Below, piece after piece: positions 1-6,940 of a DNA stretch of 9,288 bases (within the stretch, counting starts at the first letter, position 1; each line of letters opens with the position of its first letter). The notes beneath the pieces are model-generated. The model saw only the letters and a program-made list of their open reading frames with translations. It was not told the origin of the DNA and searched no databases. The position numbers and the translations under genes were made by a program. Source of the DNA: Roseiarcus sp050013915 (lineage in GTDB: Bacteria > Pseudomonadota > Alphaproteobacteria > Rhizobiales > Beijerinckiaceae); assembly GCA_050013915.1 (NCBI GenBank), contig JBEKEI010000178.1, positions 1 through 9,288 on the forward strand. The letters are read 5' to 3'.

Positions 1-121
1 CGGACGGCGGCGCGAGGTCGAGGACGCATGCGGCTGGCGTGGGCCGACGGAAGCGATTATGCAATATTTACCGGGCCCCGAATCCCAGTCGCGTCGATTC
101 CGAGAATCTTCCGGAGCAGCT

Positions 122-127
122 GAGGAG
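122..127 (+). promoter_or_regulatory. ribosome binding site deciding the GTG start at 132
   Basis: GAGGAG is separated by TCCA from GTG at 132. It is the main reason for choosing the short form over the in-frame ATG at 39, which has no purine-rich Shine-Dalgarno at a proper distance. Confidence 0.55.
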
Positions 128-131
128 TCCA

Positions 132-713
132 GTGAAGATCGCCATCATCGCCTGGGGACCGCTCGTCTCGAGGCCCGAGACATTGTCGTTCATAGGCAGA
201 TTCAAGCCGATCGATCTGCGCCTTCCCATCGAGTTCTGCCGCCTCTCCGAGGCGGGGCGGCTGACGCCCGTGATCGACCGCGTCTACGGCGCGCTGTGCG
301 CGACGCGCGCCGCGCTGAGCGGCTTCGAAGAACTGCCCTATGCGATCAACAATCTGCGCAAACGCGAGCGGACGATCCGGGAGAATATCGGATTCGTGGA
401 CCTGCGGTCCGGACAGCACAGTCCGAGGACCCTCAACGGCGGACTCGAGACAGTCGAGGCGATCAAGTCCTGGCTCGCCGCCGCGAGCGGCTATGACGCC
501 GCGGTCTGGACGGCGCTGGCGCGCAACATCCCGGAAGCGCAACCTGCGGACCAGGCCTTCTCGGTCGAGGCGACGATGCGCCATCTCGAAACGCTCGACG
601 CCGACAAGCTCGAATATGTCATCGCCTATGTCTGGGAGGCGCCGACCGAGGTGCAGACTCCGGTTCGCGCGGCAATCGAGGCGCGCTGGCCTCAACATCT
701 CCCGATCGCCTGA
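132..713 (+). CDS. conserved protein of unknown function (193 aa)
   Basis: The start is taken as GTG at 132. GAGGAG at 122-127 lies four bases upstream, and the hydrophobic beginning (KIAIIAWGPLV) is a natural N-terminus. The reading frame stays open upstream to an ATG at 39, but the extra 31 residues are Arg/Pro-rich and look non-coding. From memory, it resembles a conserved uncharacterised bacterial family opening with an IAxIxWGSLxW-like motif, followed by a 'LPIEF.R.S..GRLT.VID' block (residues 31-49) and ending in 'VWTAL' and 'AP.E.QTPVR' stretches (125-129, 170-179). Here the opening motif reads WGPL, with Pro replacing the usual Ser. I see no signal peptide, membrane segment or catalytic motif. 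It converges on the deacetylase-like gene and shows no link to triazine catabolism. No function is assigned; that it is a real gene is fairly likely. Confidence 0.7.
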   Translation: MKIAIIAWGPLVSRPETLSFIGRFKPIDLRLPIEFCRLSEAGRLTPVIDRVYGALCATRAALSGFEELPYAINNLRKRERTIRENIGFVDLRSGQHSPRTLNGGLETVEAIKSWLAAASGYDAAVWTALARNIPEAQPADQAFSVEATMRHLETLDADKLEYVIAYVWEAPTEVQTPVRAAIEARWPQHLPIA

Positions 714-719
714 AGCGCT

Positions 720-733
720 GGGCCGGCCGGCCC
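720..733. repeat. perfect 14-base GC palindrome between convergent genes
   Basis: GGGCCGGCCGGCCC is its own reverse complement. It lies seven bases after the stop of the left-hand gene and inside the 70-base gap between two convergent genes (714-783). In RNA it could fold into a short GC hairpin and might help end transcription from both sides. There is no T-run on either side, so it is not a typical intrinsic terminator. In DNA of this composition such palindromes also arise by chance. The rest of the gap shows nothing recognisable. Confidence 0.3.
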
Positions 734-783
734 GAGCGGCGCGTGCGCGACGCCTTCATCGCCACGACTCCGGCGAGCGACCG

Positions 784-1683
784 TCAACCCGGGCGCTGCT
801 CGCCCGCCGTCACCGCCCGCGCATGCGCCGCGATCGCTCCGGCCGTCGTCAGCCAAATGCGCTCGCGCTGCGCGGCGACATGGGTCAGCGCCCTTCGCAG
901 ATGGCGCAGGCGGTGGGGTTGGCCGACGATATAGGGGTGCAGCGCGATGCCCATCACGAGCGGCTCGTGCGCGCTCTGCTCCAGCATCTCGTCGAAATGA
1001 TCGACGATCATCCGCGCGAAGGCGGGACCCTCGATCTTGCGCGCGGCGATCATCGGAATGTCGTTGATCTCCTGCGGATAGGGCAATGCGAGGATCGGGC
1101 CGCGGCGCGCGCGCATCCATACCGGCTGGTCGTCCATGCACCAGTCGAGCAGGTATTCATAGCCCGCTTCGGCGAGCAGGTCGGGCGTCGCACGGCTCTG
1201 CGATATCCAGGGTCCGAGCCAGCCCTTCGGCGCGGCGCCCTCGTGGCGGGCGATGGTGGCGGTCGCCTCGGCGATCAGGGCCGCCTCCTCGGCCTCCGCG
1301 AGCCCGCCCTGCCGCTCGCTATTGGTGCGCCCATGCCCGACGAATTCGTCGCCGCGCGCGCGGAACGCCTCGGCGAGGCCCGGCGCCTCGGCGTAAACGT
1401 CCGAATTGATCAGGACGGAGGCGGGCGCGCCGAGCGAATCCATGAGGTCGATCAACCGCCAGGCGCCGACGCGGTTGCCATAGTCGCGCCAGGAATAGTT
1501 CAGCACGTCGGGCTGCGGGCCGCCCGGCGCGAGTTCGGCGCCGAGGCCCTCGCCAAACGTGAAGCATTCGAGGTTGATCGCGACATAGACGGCGAGTCCG
1601 GCGCCGTTCGGCCAGAGGTAGCGCGCGCGGCCGCGGATCGGCGCGTAGTCGTAGCGCCCGTGGCGCGCCGGCGCGCGCGTCAC
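784..1683 (-). CDS. PuuE-like polysaccharide deacetylase family protein (299 aa)
   Basis: This is a NodB-fold (carbohydrate esterase 4-like) protein of the subgroup related to PuuE, the metal-independent allantoinase. Visible blocks are 'AVYVAINLE' (31-39), 'SWRDYGNRVGAWRL' (64-77), 'EFVGHGRTNS' (113-122), 'GWLGPW' (154-159), 'GYEYLLDW.MDDQP' (174-187), 'LPYPQEINDIP' (200-210) and 'ALHPYIVGQPHR' (247-258). The classic metal motifs are altered: the Asp-Asp pair of motif 1 is replaced around Glu39, and the H-(S/T)-x-x-H motif keeps His117 but has Asn121 in place of the second His. This favours a cyclic ureide or amide hydrolase over a sugar deacetylase. There is no signal peptide, so it is cytoplasmic. 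It starts at GTG (1683-1681), overlapping the atzF stop in a GTGA junction, so the two are probably translationally coupled. The substrate is unknown; a role linked to allophanate-producing nitrogen compounds is inferred from the coupling. Confidence 0.85.
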   Translation of the reverse strand: MTRAPARHGRYDYAPIRGRARYLWPNGAGLAVYVAINLECFTFGEGLGAELAPGGPQPDVLNYSWRDYGNRVGAWRLIDLMDSLGAPASVLINSDVYAEAPGLAEAFRARGDEFVGHGRTNSERQGGLAEAEEAALIAEATATIARHEGAAPKGWLGPWISQSRATPDLLAEAGYEYLLDWCMDDQPVWMRARRGPILALPYPQEINDIPMIAARKIEGPAFARMIVDHFDEMLEQSAHEPLVMGIALHPYIVGQPHRLRHLRRALTHVAAQRERIWLTTAGAIAAHARAVTAGEQRPG

Positions 1684-3467
1684 GATGCGGCGACGTAGGC
1701 GCGCCAGCCGCCGAACGCCGTGACGTCCCTGGCGCCCTTGACCGCTTCGGCCTCGACGAGGAAGCCCTTGGCGCTGGTCCCGTCGGAGAATCGCAGCGCG
1801 CCGATGCCGAGCGGGCTCGGAATCGCGGCGACGAAAGTCCCGAACGCGGCGGGCGCGAGGCCCCAGACTTCGGCCTTGATCGGCCCGCCCTCGCCCGGCG
1901 CGACGCGTAGCAGGCCCGGCTTGGCGGGGGCCGTGCCCGGCAGCGCGTACAGCCGGTAGTCCGGCGGGGTCTCGACCTCGCGCAGCAGCACGCCGCCGAG
2001 CGCCGTCAGTTCCCGGTTCAGCGGCAGACCCGACAGATGCGCGCCGACCGCCGCGATCTCGATCATCCCGGGCGGCGCGCGCCGCGGCGCCGCCGCCGGC
2101 GCAGCGACGGCAAGGCCCGTCGCGCCCATCGTCGCGCCGGAATGGACCTGCATTTGCGCCGCGATCCCCGCGAGGAACCCGTCGGCGCCGGCCGGGCCGA
2201 TCAGCGTCAGGCTCGACGGCAGGCCGTCGGCGCGCATGCCCGAGGGCGCGGCGATCGCCGCGAGATCGAGCAGGTTGACGAAATTCGTGTAGGTTCCGAG
2301 GTTCGAATTGAGCGCGATCGGATCAGCCTCGACTTCGGCGACCGTGTACGGCCGCGGGATCGTCGGCACGACGAGGACGTCGAACGTCGACCAGACGCCC
2401 GCTGTTCGCCGGCGCAGGGCGGCGAGCTGATAGGTCGCCTCGAAGCCGGCGACCGCGTCGAATCTGCGCGCGCCCTCGATGATCGCGCGGGTCACCGGAT
2501 GCAGCGCCTGCGGATTCGCCTCGATCAGCGGCAGGGTCGCTGCGTAGCGCTCGGCGACCCACGGCCCTTCATAGAGCAGCTGCGCCACCGCGTAGAACGG
2601 CTCCATATCGCAGGCGACGACCGAGGCGCCGAGCGCAGCGAGCTTGTCGACGTCAGCCGCGAAGGCCTTTTGCGCGAACCCGTCGCCAAAGAATTTCAAC
2701 TGGTCGGCGCGGGGAACGCCGACCCGGAAACGGGGCGGCGGCGCGGAAAGCGCGGGCGACGGCAATGCGCGCGACCAAGGATCCGCCGCGTCGTACCCCG
2801 CTGCGATCTCGTACGCCAGGAAGGCGTCGGCGACATCGAGCGCGAAGATCGAAACGGTGTCGAGCGTCCGGCACGCCGGCGCCACACCGGTCATCGACAG
2901 CGCGCCCAGAGTCGGCTTCAGGCCGACAATGCCGTTGAGCGCGGCCGGGACGCGGCCGGAGCCCGCCGTATCGGTGCCGAGCGAGAACGGAACCAGCCCG
3001 GCGCCGACGGCGGTAGCCGAACCGGCGCTCGAGCCGCCGGGAATGAGATCCGCGCGCAGGGCGTTGCGCGGCGCGCCATAGGGCGAGCGCACCCCGACGA
3101 GGCCGGTCGCGAACTGGTCGAGATTGGTCTTGCCGATCGCGATCGCGCCCGCCTGTTCGAGCCGAGCGACGACGAAGGCCGAGCGCTCGGGCCGGTAGAG
3201 AAAGGCGGGACAGGCGGCCGTGGTCGGCAGGCCGGCGACGTCGATATTGTCCTTGACGACGAAGGGGATGCCGAACAGCGGCTTGCCGGCGGGCCCCGCC
3301 GCCTGCAGCGCCGCGGCGCGCGCGAGCGCCTCCGCCTTCGGGCGCTGCGCGATGAACAGCGCGGGGTCGTCGTGGGCGGCGATCCGCGCATAGGTCGCCT
3401 CGATCGTGTCGGCGAGACTTCCGCCCGCGACGTGGACCGCGAGAATCGAGCTGATCGTCAATCCCAT
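1680..3467 (-). CDS. atzF: allophanate hydrolase (EC 3.5.1.54)
   Basis: This cytoplasmic enzyme hydrolyses allophanate, finally giving two ammonia and two CO2. It is the last step of biuret and cyanuric acid use. At 595 aa it is close to AtzF of Pseudomonas sp. ADP (about 605). Residues 1 to about 440 form an amidase-signature domain with a complete Ser-cisSer-Lys triad: Lys72 (VVKDNID), Ser146 (GGSSAGS) and Ser170 (GTDTAGSGR). The spacing equals the Lys91/Ser165/Ser189 of AtzF. Tyr299 and Arg307 (YEGPWVAERYA) match residues I recall as allophanate-binding in characterised homologues. Residues about 465-595 form the C-terminal allophanate hydrolase domain (AHLSGLPLN at 476-484). No biotin carboxylase partner is present, so it does not look like half of a urea amidolyase. 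The ATG at 3467 is preceded by GAGGGGA nine bases upstream. The in-frame extension to 3869 runs into the divergent gene and is rejected. It is co-transcribed with the PuuE-like gene. Confidence 0.95.
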   Translation of the reverse strand: MGLTISSILAVHVAGGSLADTIEATYARIAAHDDPALFIAQRPKAEALARAAALQAAGPAGKPLFGIPFVVKDNIDVAGLPTTAACPAFLYRPERSAFVVARLEQAGAIAIGKTNLDQFATGLVGVRSPYGAPRNALRADLIPGGSSAGSATAVGAGLVPFSLGTDTAGSGRVPAALNGIVGLKPTLGALSMTGVAPACRTLDTVSIFALDVADAFLAYEIAAGYDAADPWSRALPSPALSAPPPRFRVGVPRADQLKFFGDGFAQKAFAADVDKLAALGASVVACDMEPFYAVAQLLYEGPWVAERYAATLPLIEANPQALHPVTRAIIEGARRFDAVAGFEATYQLAALRRRTAGVWSTFDVLVVPTIPRPYTVAEVEADPIALNSNLGTYTNFVNLLDLAAIAAPSGMRADGLPSSLTLIGPAGADGFLAGIAAQMQVHSGATMGATGLAVAAPAAAPRRAPPGMIEIAAVGAHLSGLPLNRELTALGGVLLREVETPPDYRLYALPGTAPAKPGLLRVAPGEGGPIKAEVWGLAPAAFGTFVAAIPSPLGIGALRFSDGTSAKGFLVEAEAVKGARDVTAFGGWRAYVAAS

Positions 3468-3476
3468 GCCGGACAA

Positions 3477-3483
3477 TCCCCTC
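3477..3483 (-). promoter_or_regulatory. ribosome binding site of atzF
   Basis: On the minus strand this reads GAGGGGA, nine bases before ATG at 3467. It fixes the atzF start, which agrees with the family N-terminus about 70 residues ahead of the catalytic lysine. Confidence 0.6.
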
Positions 3484-3530
3484 AGCCGAGCCGGTTCGAG
3501 TCGCAAGGACACGATTGTTCCTGCCCCATA

Positions 3531-3557
3531 TGCAAGTCCCGGGCAATCGCGCGGCCT
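3531..3557 (-). promoter_or_regulatory. candidate sigma-54 (-24/-12) promoter(s) for atzF
   Basis: Two overlapping minus-strand candidates are visible. The first reads TTGCCC-GGGAC-TTGCA (3546 to 3531): it has a perfect -12 element but T instead of G at -25. Transcription would start near 3520, leaving a leader of about 53 bases, almost the same as on the other side. The second reads AGGCCG-CGCGA-TTGCC (3557 to 3542): it keeps the GG-N10-GC core but departs at other positions. Consensus is TGGCAC-N5-TTGC(A/T). Each is individually weak, and GG-N10-GC is common in GC-rich DNA. Position and symmetry with the opposite promoter raise the chance that one is real. Confidence 0.35.
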
Positions 3558-3615
3558 TCCCGCTCCCGAGCCGCTTCGCCCGGTCCACACGCTTGCGCCC
3601 AGTTTTCCGGCGCCC

Positions 3616-3632
3616 TGCCAAAATATCGGGCA
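3616..3632. promoter_or_regulatory. NtrC-like dyad (candidate enhancer)
   Basis: The 17-mer TGCCAAAATATCGGGCA has the TGC-N11-GCA layout of NtrC sites (consensus TGCACC-N5-GGTGCA) with an A/T-rich centre. It extends to an inverted repeat CTGCC-N9-GGCAG at 3615-3633. The inner bases (CAA and CGG against ACC and GGT) match poorly. Its centre lies about 75 bases upstream of the rightward predicted start and about 104 upstream of the leftward one, so a single site could serve both. This is a low-confidence call made by pattern only. Confidence 0.3.
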
Positions 3633-3672
3633 GAGCCTGACGGACCCTCGCGCTTCCCGGCCTCCGCGGTTC

Positions 3673-3688
3673 CGGCACACTCCTTGCT
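3673..3688 (+). promoter_or_regulatory. sigma-54 (-24/-12) promoter of the transport/hydrolase operon
   Basis: CGGCAC-ACTCC-TTGCT matches the RpoN consensus TGGCAC-N5-TTGC(A/T) at all positions except the first. The invariant GG (3674-3675) and GC (3686-3687) are exactly ten bases apart. Transcription would begin near 3699, giving a leader of about 49 bases to the ATG at 3748. Sigma-54 with NtrC drives many nitrogen-scavenging genes, which fits the operon's content. It was found by reading the sequence, and no scoring was done. Confidence 0.6.
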
Positions 3689-3733
3689 CCCCCGCATCCG
3701 GGCGCAAGCGGTCTCGCGCGCCCGCTTGTCGAT

Positions 3734-3739
3734 AGAGGA
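3734..3739 (+). promoter_or_regulatory. ribosome binding site of the binding-protein gene
   Basis: AGAGGA lies eight bases upstream of ATG at 3748. That ATG places the Tat twin-arginine motif at residues 7-13, as expected for an exported protein. Confidence 0.6.
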
Positions 3740-3747
3740 CGCCCTCC

Positions 3748-4863
3748 ATGTCATCAGCGGAATTTTCTCGTCGTGCGTTTCTGCAAACCACCGCCGGCGG
3801 AACGGCCGGGCTCGCTCTCGGCCTGGCGGGCGCGACGCGCGCCCTTGCGGCCGACTTGACGGTCGGCATCGTCTATGTCGGCGCGCGCGACGATTTCGGC
3901 TGGAACCAGGCGCACGCGGTCGCCGCGGCGGCGCTGAAACTCGTGCCGGGCGTGAAGGTCGTCGAGGAGGAGAACGTTCCCGAGACCGACGCCTGCGCCA
4001 AGACGATGGAATCGATGATCAATCTCGACGGCGCCGGCCTGATCCTGGCGACGTCGTTCGGTTACTATACGCCGTTCGTCGTCGACATGGCCAAGAAATA
4101 TCCCAAGGTCGAGTTCCGCCACGCCGCGCCGCTGTGGAACAAGGACAAGGATCCCAAGAACGCCGGCAGCTATTTCGGCTATCTCAACCAGGGCCATTAC
4201 GTCGACGGCGTCGCCGCAGGCCTCTGCACCAAGTCGAACAAGCTCGGCTTCGTCGCCGCCAAGCCGATCTCGAGCGTGCTCAGCAATATCAATTCGTTCC
4301 TGCTCGGGGCCCGCAAGACCAATCCGAAGGCGGTCGTCCAGGTCATCTTCACCGGCGACTGGTCGATGCCGGTGCGCGAGGCGGAAGCCACCAGCGCGCT
4401 CGTCGATGCGGGCTGCGACGTCATCACTTGCCACGTCGACTCGCCGAAGGTCGTGATCGAGACCGCCGAGAAGCGTGGCGTAATGTCATGCGGCCACAAC
4501 GCCAGCCAGGCGCCGCTCGCGCCCAAGGGCTTCATCACCGGCGCGGAATATAAGTGGTCGACCATCTACAAGGGCTACGCGGCCGATCTCGCCAAGGGCG
4601 AGTCGCTGCCAAACTTCACGGCGGGCGGCATCGAGGCCGACATGGTGACCAACACGCCGTTCGGCGCCGGCGCCACCGAGGCGGCCAAGGCGGCGGCGAC
4701 CGCGGCGATCGCCGACATGAGGAACAAGGTTCCGATCTATGTCGGCCCGCTGAAGGACAACAAGACCGGCAAGATCGTGATCGACAAGACCTACGGCAAT
4801 CTCGATCCCTATCTCGACAAGATGGACTACCTGCTCGAAGGCGTCGTCGGCTCCATCACCTGA
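3748..4863 (+). CDS. BMP-family ABC transporter substrate-binding protein, Tat-exported
   Basis: This is a periplasmic binding protein of the BMP/Med/PnrA family (PF02608), 371 aa. The N-terminus carries a Tat signal: SRRAFLQ at residues 7-13, a hydrophobic stretch at 14-30, and a likely cleavage after the Ala-rich site near residues 32-35. The mature part begins 'DLTVGIVYVGARDDFGWNQAHA', typical of the family's first strand and binding loop. Further family blocks include 'LATSFGYYTPFVVDMAKKYP', 'GHYVDGVAAGL..KSNKLGFVAAKPI' and 'INSFLLGARKTNP'. Known relatives bind purine nucleosides and other small ligands. From the operon, cyanuric acid, biuret or a related ureide is the inferred ligand, not shown by sequence. 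It is the first gene of the rightward operon, followed after 11 bases by the first permease. Tat export implies it folds before translocation, which is unusual for most ABC binding proteins but seen in alphaproteobacteria. Confidence 0.9.
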   Translation: MSSAEFSRRAFLQTTAGGTAGLALGLAGATRALAADLTVGIVYVGARDDFGWNQAHAVAAAALKLVPGVKVVEEENVPETDACAKTMESMINLDGAGLILATSFGYYTPFVVDMAKKYPKVEFRHAAPLWNKDKDPKNAGSYFGYLNQGHYVDGVAAGLCTKSNKLGFVAAKPISSVLSNINSFLLGARKTNPKAVVQVIFTGDWSMPVREAEATSALVDAGCDVITCHVDSPKVVIETAEKRGVMSCGHNASQAPLAPKGFITGAEYKWSTIYKGYAADLAKGESLPNFTAGGIEADMVTNTPFGAGATEAAKAAATAAIADMRNKVPIYVGPLKDNKTGKIVIDKTYGNLDPYLDKMDYLLEGVVGSIT

Positions 4864-4874
4864 GCGAGGTCGTC

Positions 4875-6026
4875 ATGAGCATGGGCGCGCCGACGGCGAG
4901 CGACATTCCCGCGGCGCTGGCGGGGACCAGACCCCCGTCAGCCCCCGCCGCGGGATCGGATTTCGCGTTGCGCCTGCGCGCGAATTCCGAATATGTGGTC
5001 ATACCCGCGTTCGCGCTGCTGATGGCGGCGCTGCTGTTCGCACTGTTCCTGCTGGCGATCGGCAAATCGCCGGTCGACTTCGTCTCCTACGTATGGCGCG
5101 GCGGTTTCGGCACCGCTTTCTCCTTCCAGAACACGCTGCAGCGATCCTCGCCGCTGATCCTCACCGCGCTCGCGGTGGCGATCCCGGCGCGAATCGGACT
5201 CATCATGATCGGCGCCGAGGGGGCGCTGGTGCTCGGCGGCTTCGCTGCGGCGGCGGTGGCGGTCCCGATGGTCGGCGTCGTCCCGCCGATCGTCACAATG
5301 CCGGTCATGGTGCTGACCGGGGTGATCGTCGGCGCGGTCTGGGTCGGCATTGCGGGCTTCCTGCGCTACGCGCGCGGCGTCAACGAGACGATCTCGTCGC
5401 TGCTGCTGACTTACATCGGCATCGCGATCATGAACTTCTTCGTCGAGGGCGTGCTGCGCGACGCCAGCAACCCGAACAAGCCCTCGACCAAGCCGATCGG
5501 CGACGCCTACAAGGTCGGCAACATTCCCGGCACCGACGTCCACTGGGGCTTCGCGGTCGGCGTCGTCCTCTGCATCGCCCTCTACTTCCTGATGACCCGG
5601 ACGACGTTCGGGTTCGCGGCGCGCGTCACCGGCGGCAATTTCCGAGCGGCGCTCTCGCAGGGCCTGCCGGTCGGCCGCCTCATCGTCAGCTGCGCGATGA
5701 TCGCGGGCGGCTGCGCCGGCCTCGCCGGCTATTTCGAGGTCGCCGCGATCCAGGGTCGCGCCAATGCCTCGCTGGCGGCTGGGTACGGCTTCACCGGCAT
5801 CCTGGTGTCGTTCCTCGCCCGCCACAATCCGGTGGTGATCGTCCCGGTCGCGATCCTGTTCGGCGGTCTTGTCGCCTCGGGCGGCCTCGTCCAGCGGCGC
5901 ATGGACCTGCCCGACGCCACGGTGCTCGTCCTACAGGGGCTGATCTTCGTCGTCCTGCTGACCTCGGAGACGCTGTACGGCCGATTCTCGTTCTTCAAAC
6001 CGATCAAGCGCAAGGACCGGACATGA
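4875..6026 (+). CDS. ABC transporter permease, BMP/nucleoside type (first of pair)
   Basis: This inner-membrane permease of the branched-chain/BMP permease family (PF02653) has 383 aa and many hydrophobic segments, the first at about residues 41-62. It has a cytoplasmic N-terminal tail of about 38 residues rich in Ala/Pro. The family signature 'GVNETISSLLLTYIGIAIMN' lies at 168-187. The motif expected to contact the ATPase is around 247-268 (AARVTGGNFRAALSQGLPVG). 'PARIGLIMIGAEGALVLGGF' at 104-123 is the equivalent of the 'GxxNIGxEG' segment. It starts at ATG 4875, five bases after GAGG (4866-4869); an ATG two codons later (4881) is an alternative. It ends in an ATGA overlap with the second permease, so the two are probably made in equal amounts as a heterodimer. 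Confidence 0.92.
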   Translation: MSMGAPTASDIPAALAGTRPPSAPAAGSDFALRLRANSEYVVIPAFALLMAALLFALFLLAIGKSPVDFVSYVWRGGFGTAFSFQNTLQRSSPLILTALAVAIPARIGLIMIGAEGALVLGGFAAAAVAVPMVGVVPPIVTMPVMVLTGVIVGAVWVGIAGFLRYARGVNETISSLLLTYIGIAIMNFFVEGVLRDASNPNKPSTKPIGDAYKVGNIPGTDVHWGFAVGVVLCIALYFLMTRTTFGFAARVTGGNFRAALSQGLPVGRLIVSCAMIAGGCAGLAGYFEVAAIQGRANASLAAGYGFTGILVSFLARHNPVVIVPVAILFGGLVASGGLVQRRMDLPDATVLVLQGLIFVVLLTSETLYGRFSFFKPIKRKDRT

Positions 6027-6940
6027 ACGCGGCCGTCGTCACCGTCCTCATCGCGATGCTCGGCGGCGCGATCCGCGTCTCGACGCCGTTCATGTTCGTC
6101 GCCCTCGGCGAATGCCTCACGGAGAAATCGGGCCGCGTCAATCTCGGCCTGGAGGGTACGCTGGTGCTCGGCGCCATGGTCGCCTACGCCGCCTCCTATC
6201 ACACGGGTTCGCCGTGGATCGGCGTCCTGTTCGCGGGACTCGCCGGCTCGCTGCTGGGCGCCATGCACGGCTTCATCTGCAAGCTGCCCAAGGTCAACGA
6301 CGTCGCCGTCGGCATCGCCATGATGCTCTTCGGCACGGGCATCGCCTTCTTCTTCGGCAAGCCCTACATCCAGCCGACCGCGCCGCGCCTGCCCTCGCTG
6401 CCGTTCGGCGGGTGGAGCGGCGACCTCAACCTGAAGAGCGCGCTCGACATCAATCCGCTCTTCTTCGTCGGGATCGCCATCGCGATCCTGATGGCCTGGG
6501 CGCTGCGCAACACGCGTTGGGGCCTGGTCGTGCGCACAGTCGGCGACAGCGCAGCGGCGGCGCGCGCGATGGGCATTTCGGTTGATCTCGTCCGCTTCCT
6601 CACCACGACGGTCGGCGGCTTCCTCGCTGGCGTTGGCGGCGCCTTCCTCTCGCTGTCCTATCCAGGCTCCTGGAACCAGGGCCTGTCGTCTGGCCAGGGC
6701 CTGATGGCGGTCGCCCTCGTCATTTTCGCGCGCTGGAATCCGATGCGCTGTGTGATCGCAGCGCTGCTGTTCGGCGGCGCCGGCGCGATCGGCCCCGCGC
6801 TGCAGTCGGTCGGCATCACCCAGGGCTACTACTTCTTCAACGCCGCGCCCTACATACTGACGCTTGGCATCATGATCGCGACCTCGAGCGCCAAGCGCTC
6901 GGCGCGCGACATGCCGGGCGAATTGTCGATGGCGCGCTGA
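6023..6940 (+). CDS. ABC transporter permease, BMP/nucleoside type (second of pair)
   Basis: This is the second membrane subunit of the same importer, 305 aa and PF02653 family. The diagnostic segment 'LTEKSGRVNLGLEGTLVLGAM' (about 32-52) is characteristic of permeases working with BMP-type binding proteins. 'KLPKVNDVAVGIAMMLFG' follows at 87-104. The likely ATPase-coupling loop is 'LRNTRWGLVVRTVGDSAAAARAMG' (161-184). It has no N-terminal extension, unlike its partner. Its ATG overlaps the stop of the first permease (ATGA, 6023-6026), and the formamidase-like gene follows after ten bases. No ATP-binding subunit is encoded between the binding protein and the hydrolases, where many operons of this type carry one. 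Confidence 0.92.
   Translation: MNAAVVTVLIAMLGGAIRVSTPFMFVALGECLTEKSGRVNLGLEGTLVLGAMVAYAASYHTGSPWIGVLFAGLAGSLLGAMHGFICKLPKVNDVAVGIAMMLFGTGIAFFFGKPYIQPTAPRLPSLPFGGWSGDLNLKSALDINPLFFVGIAIAILMAWALRNTRWGLVVRTVGDSAAAARAMGISVDLVRFLTTTVGGFLAGVGGAFLSLSYPGSWNQGLSSGQGLMAVALVIFARWNPMRCVIAALLFGGAGAIGPALQSVGITQGYYFFNAAPYILTLGIMIATSSAKRSARDMPGELSMAR

Noticed and set aside
39..131. Upstream ATG start for the first gene
   Set aside because: The extra 31 residues look like translated non-coding DNA, and GTG at 132 has a well-spaced GAGGAG.
340..1698. 452-codon plus-strand open frame opposite the PuuE-like gene
   Set aside because: Its Arg/Ala-rich translation has no recognisable motif, whereas the minus strand carries clear family blocks.
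3594..3614. TGCGCC and GGCGCC inverted repeat as an NtrC site
   Set aside because: The half-sites are nine bases apart, whereas NtrC sites have five between the same elements. It is probably a chance GC repeat.
3406..3735. 109-codon plus-strand open frame in the divergent spacer
   Set aside because: Its start lies inside atzF on the other strand. It has no ribosome binding site and the translation is Pro/Arg/Ser-rich; it spans the predicted promoters.
3468..3869. In-frame N-terminal extension of atzF reaching an ATG at 3869
   Set aside because: It would overlap the divergent binding-protein gene and its promoter region. The added residues are Arg/Pro-rich, and the internal ATG at 3467 has a good ribosome binding site and the family's N-terminus.
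2037..4553. 838-codon plus-strand open frame
   Set aside because: It runs antisense through atzF and out of frame through the binding-protein gene. It is Arg-rich and low in hydrophobic residues, a typical artefact of GC-rich DNA.
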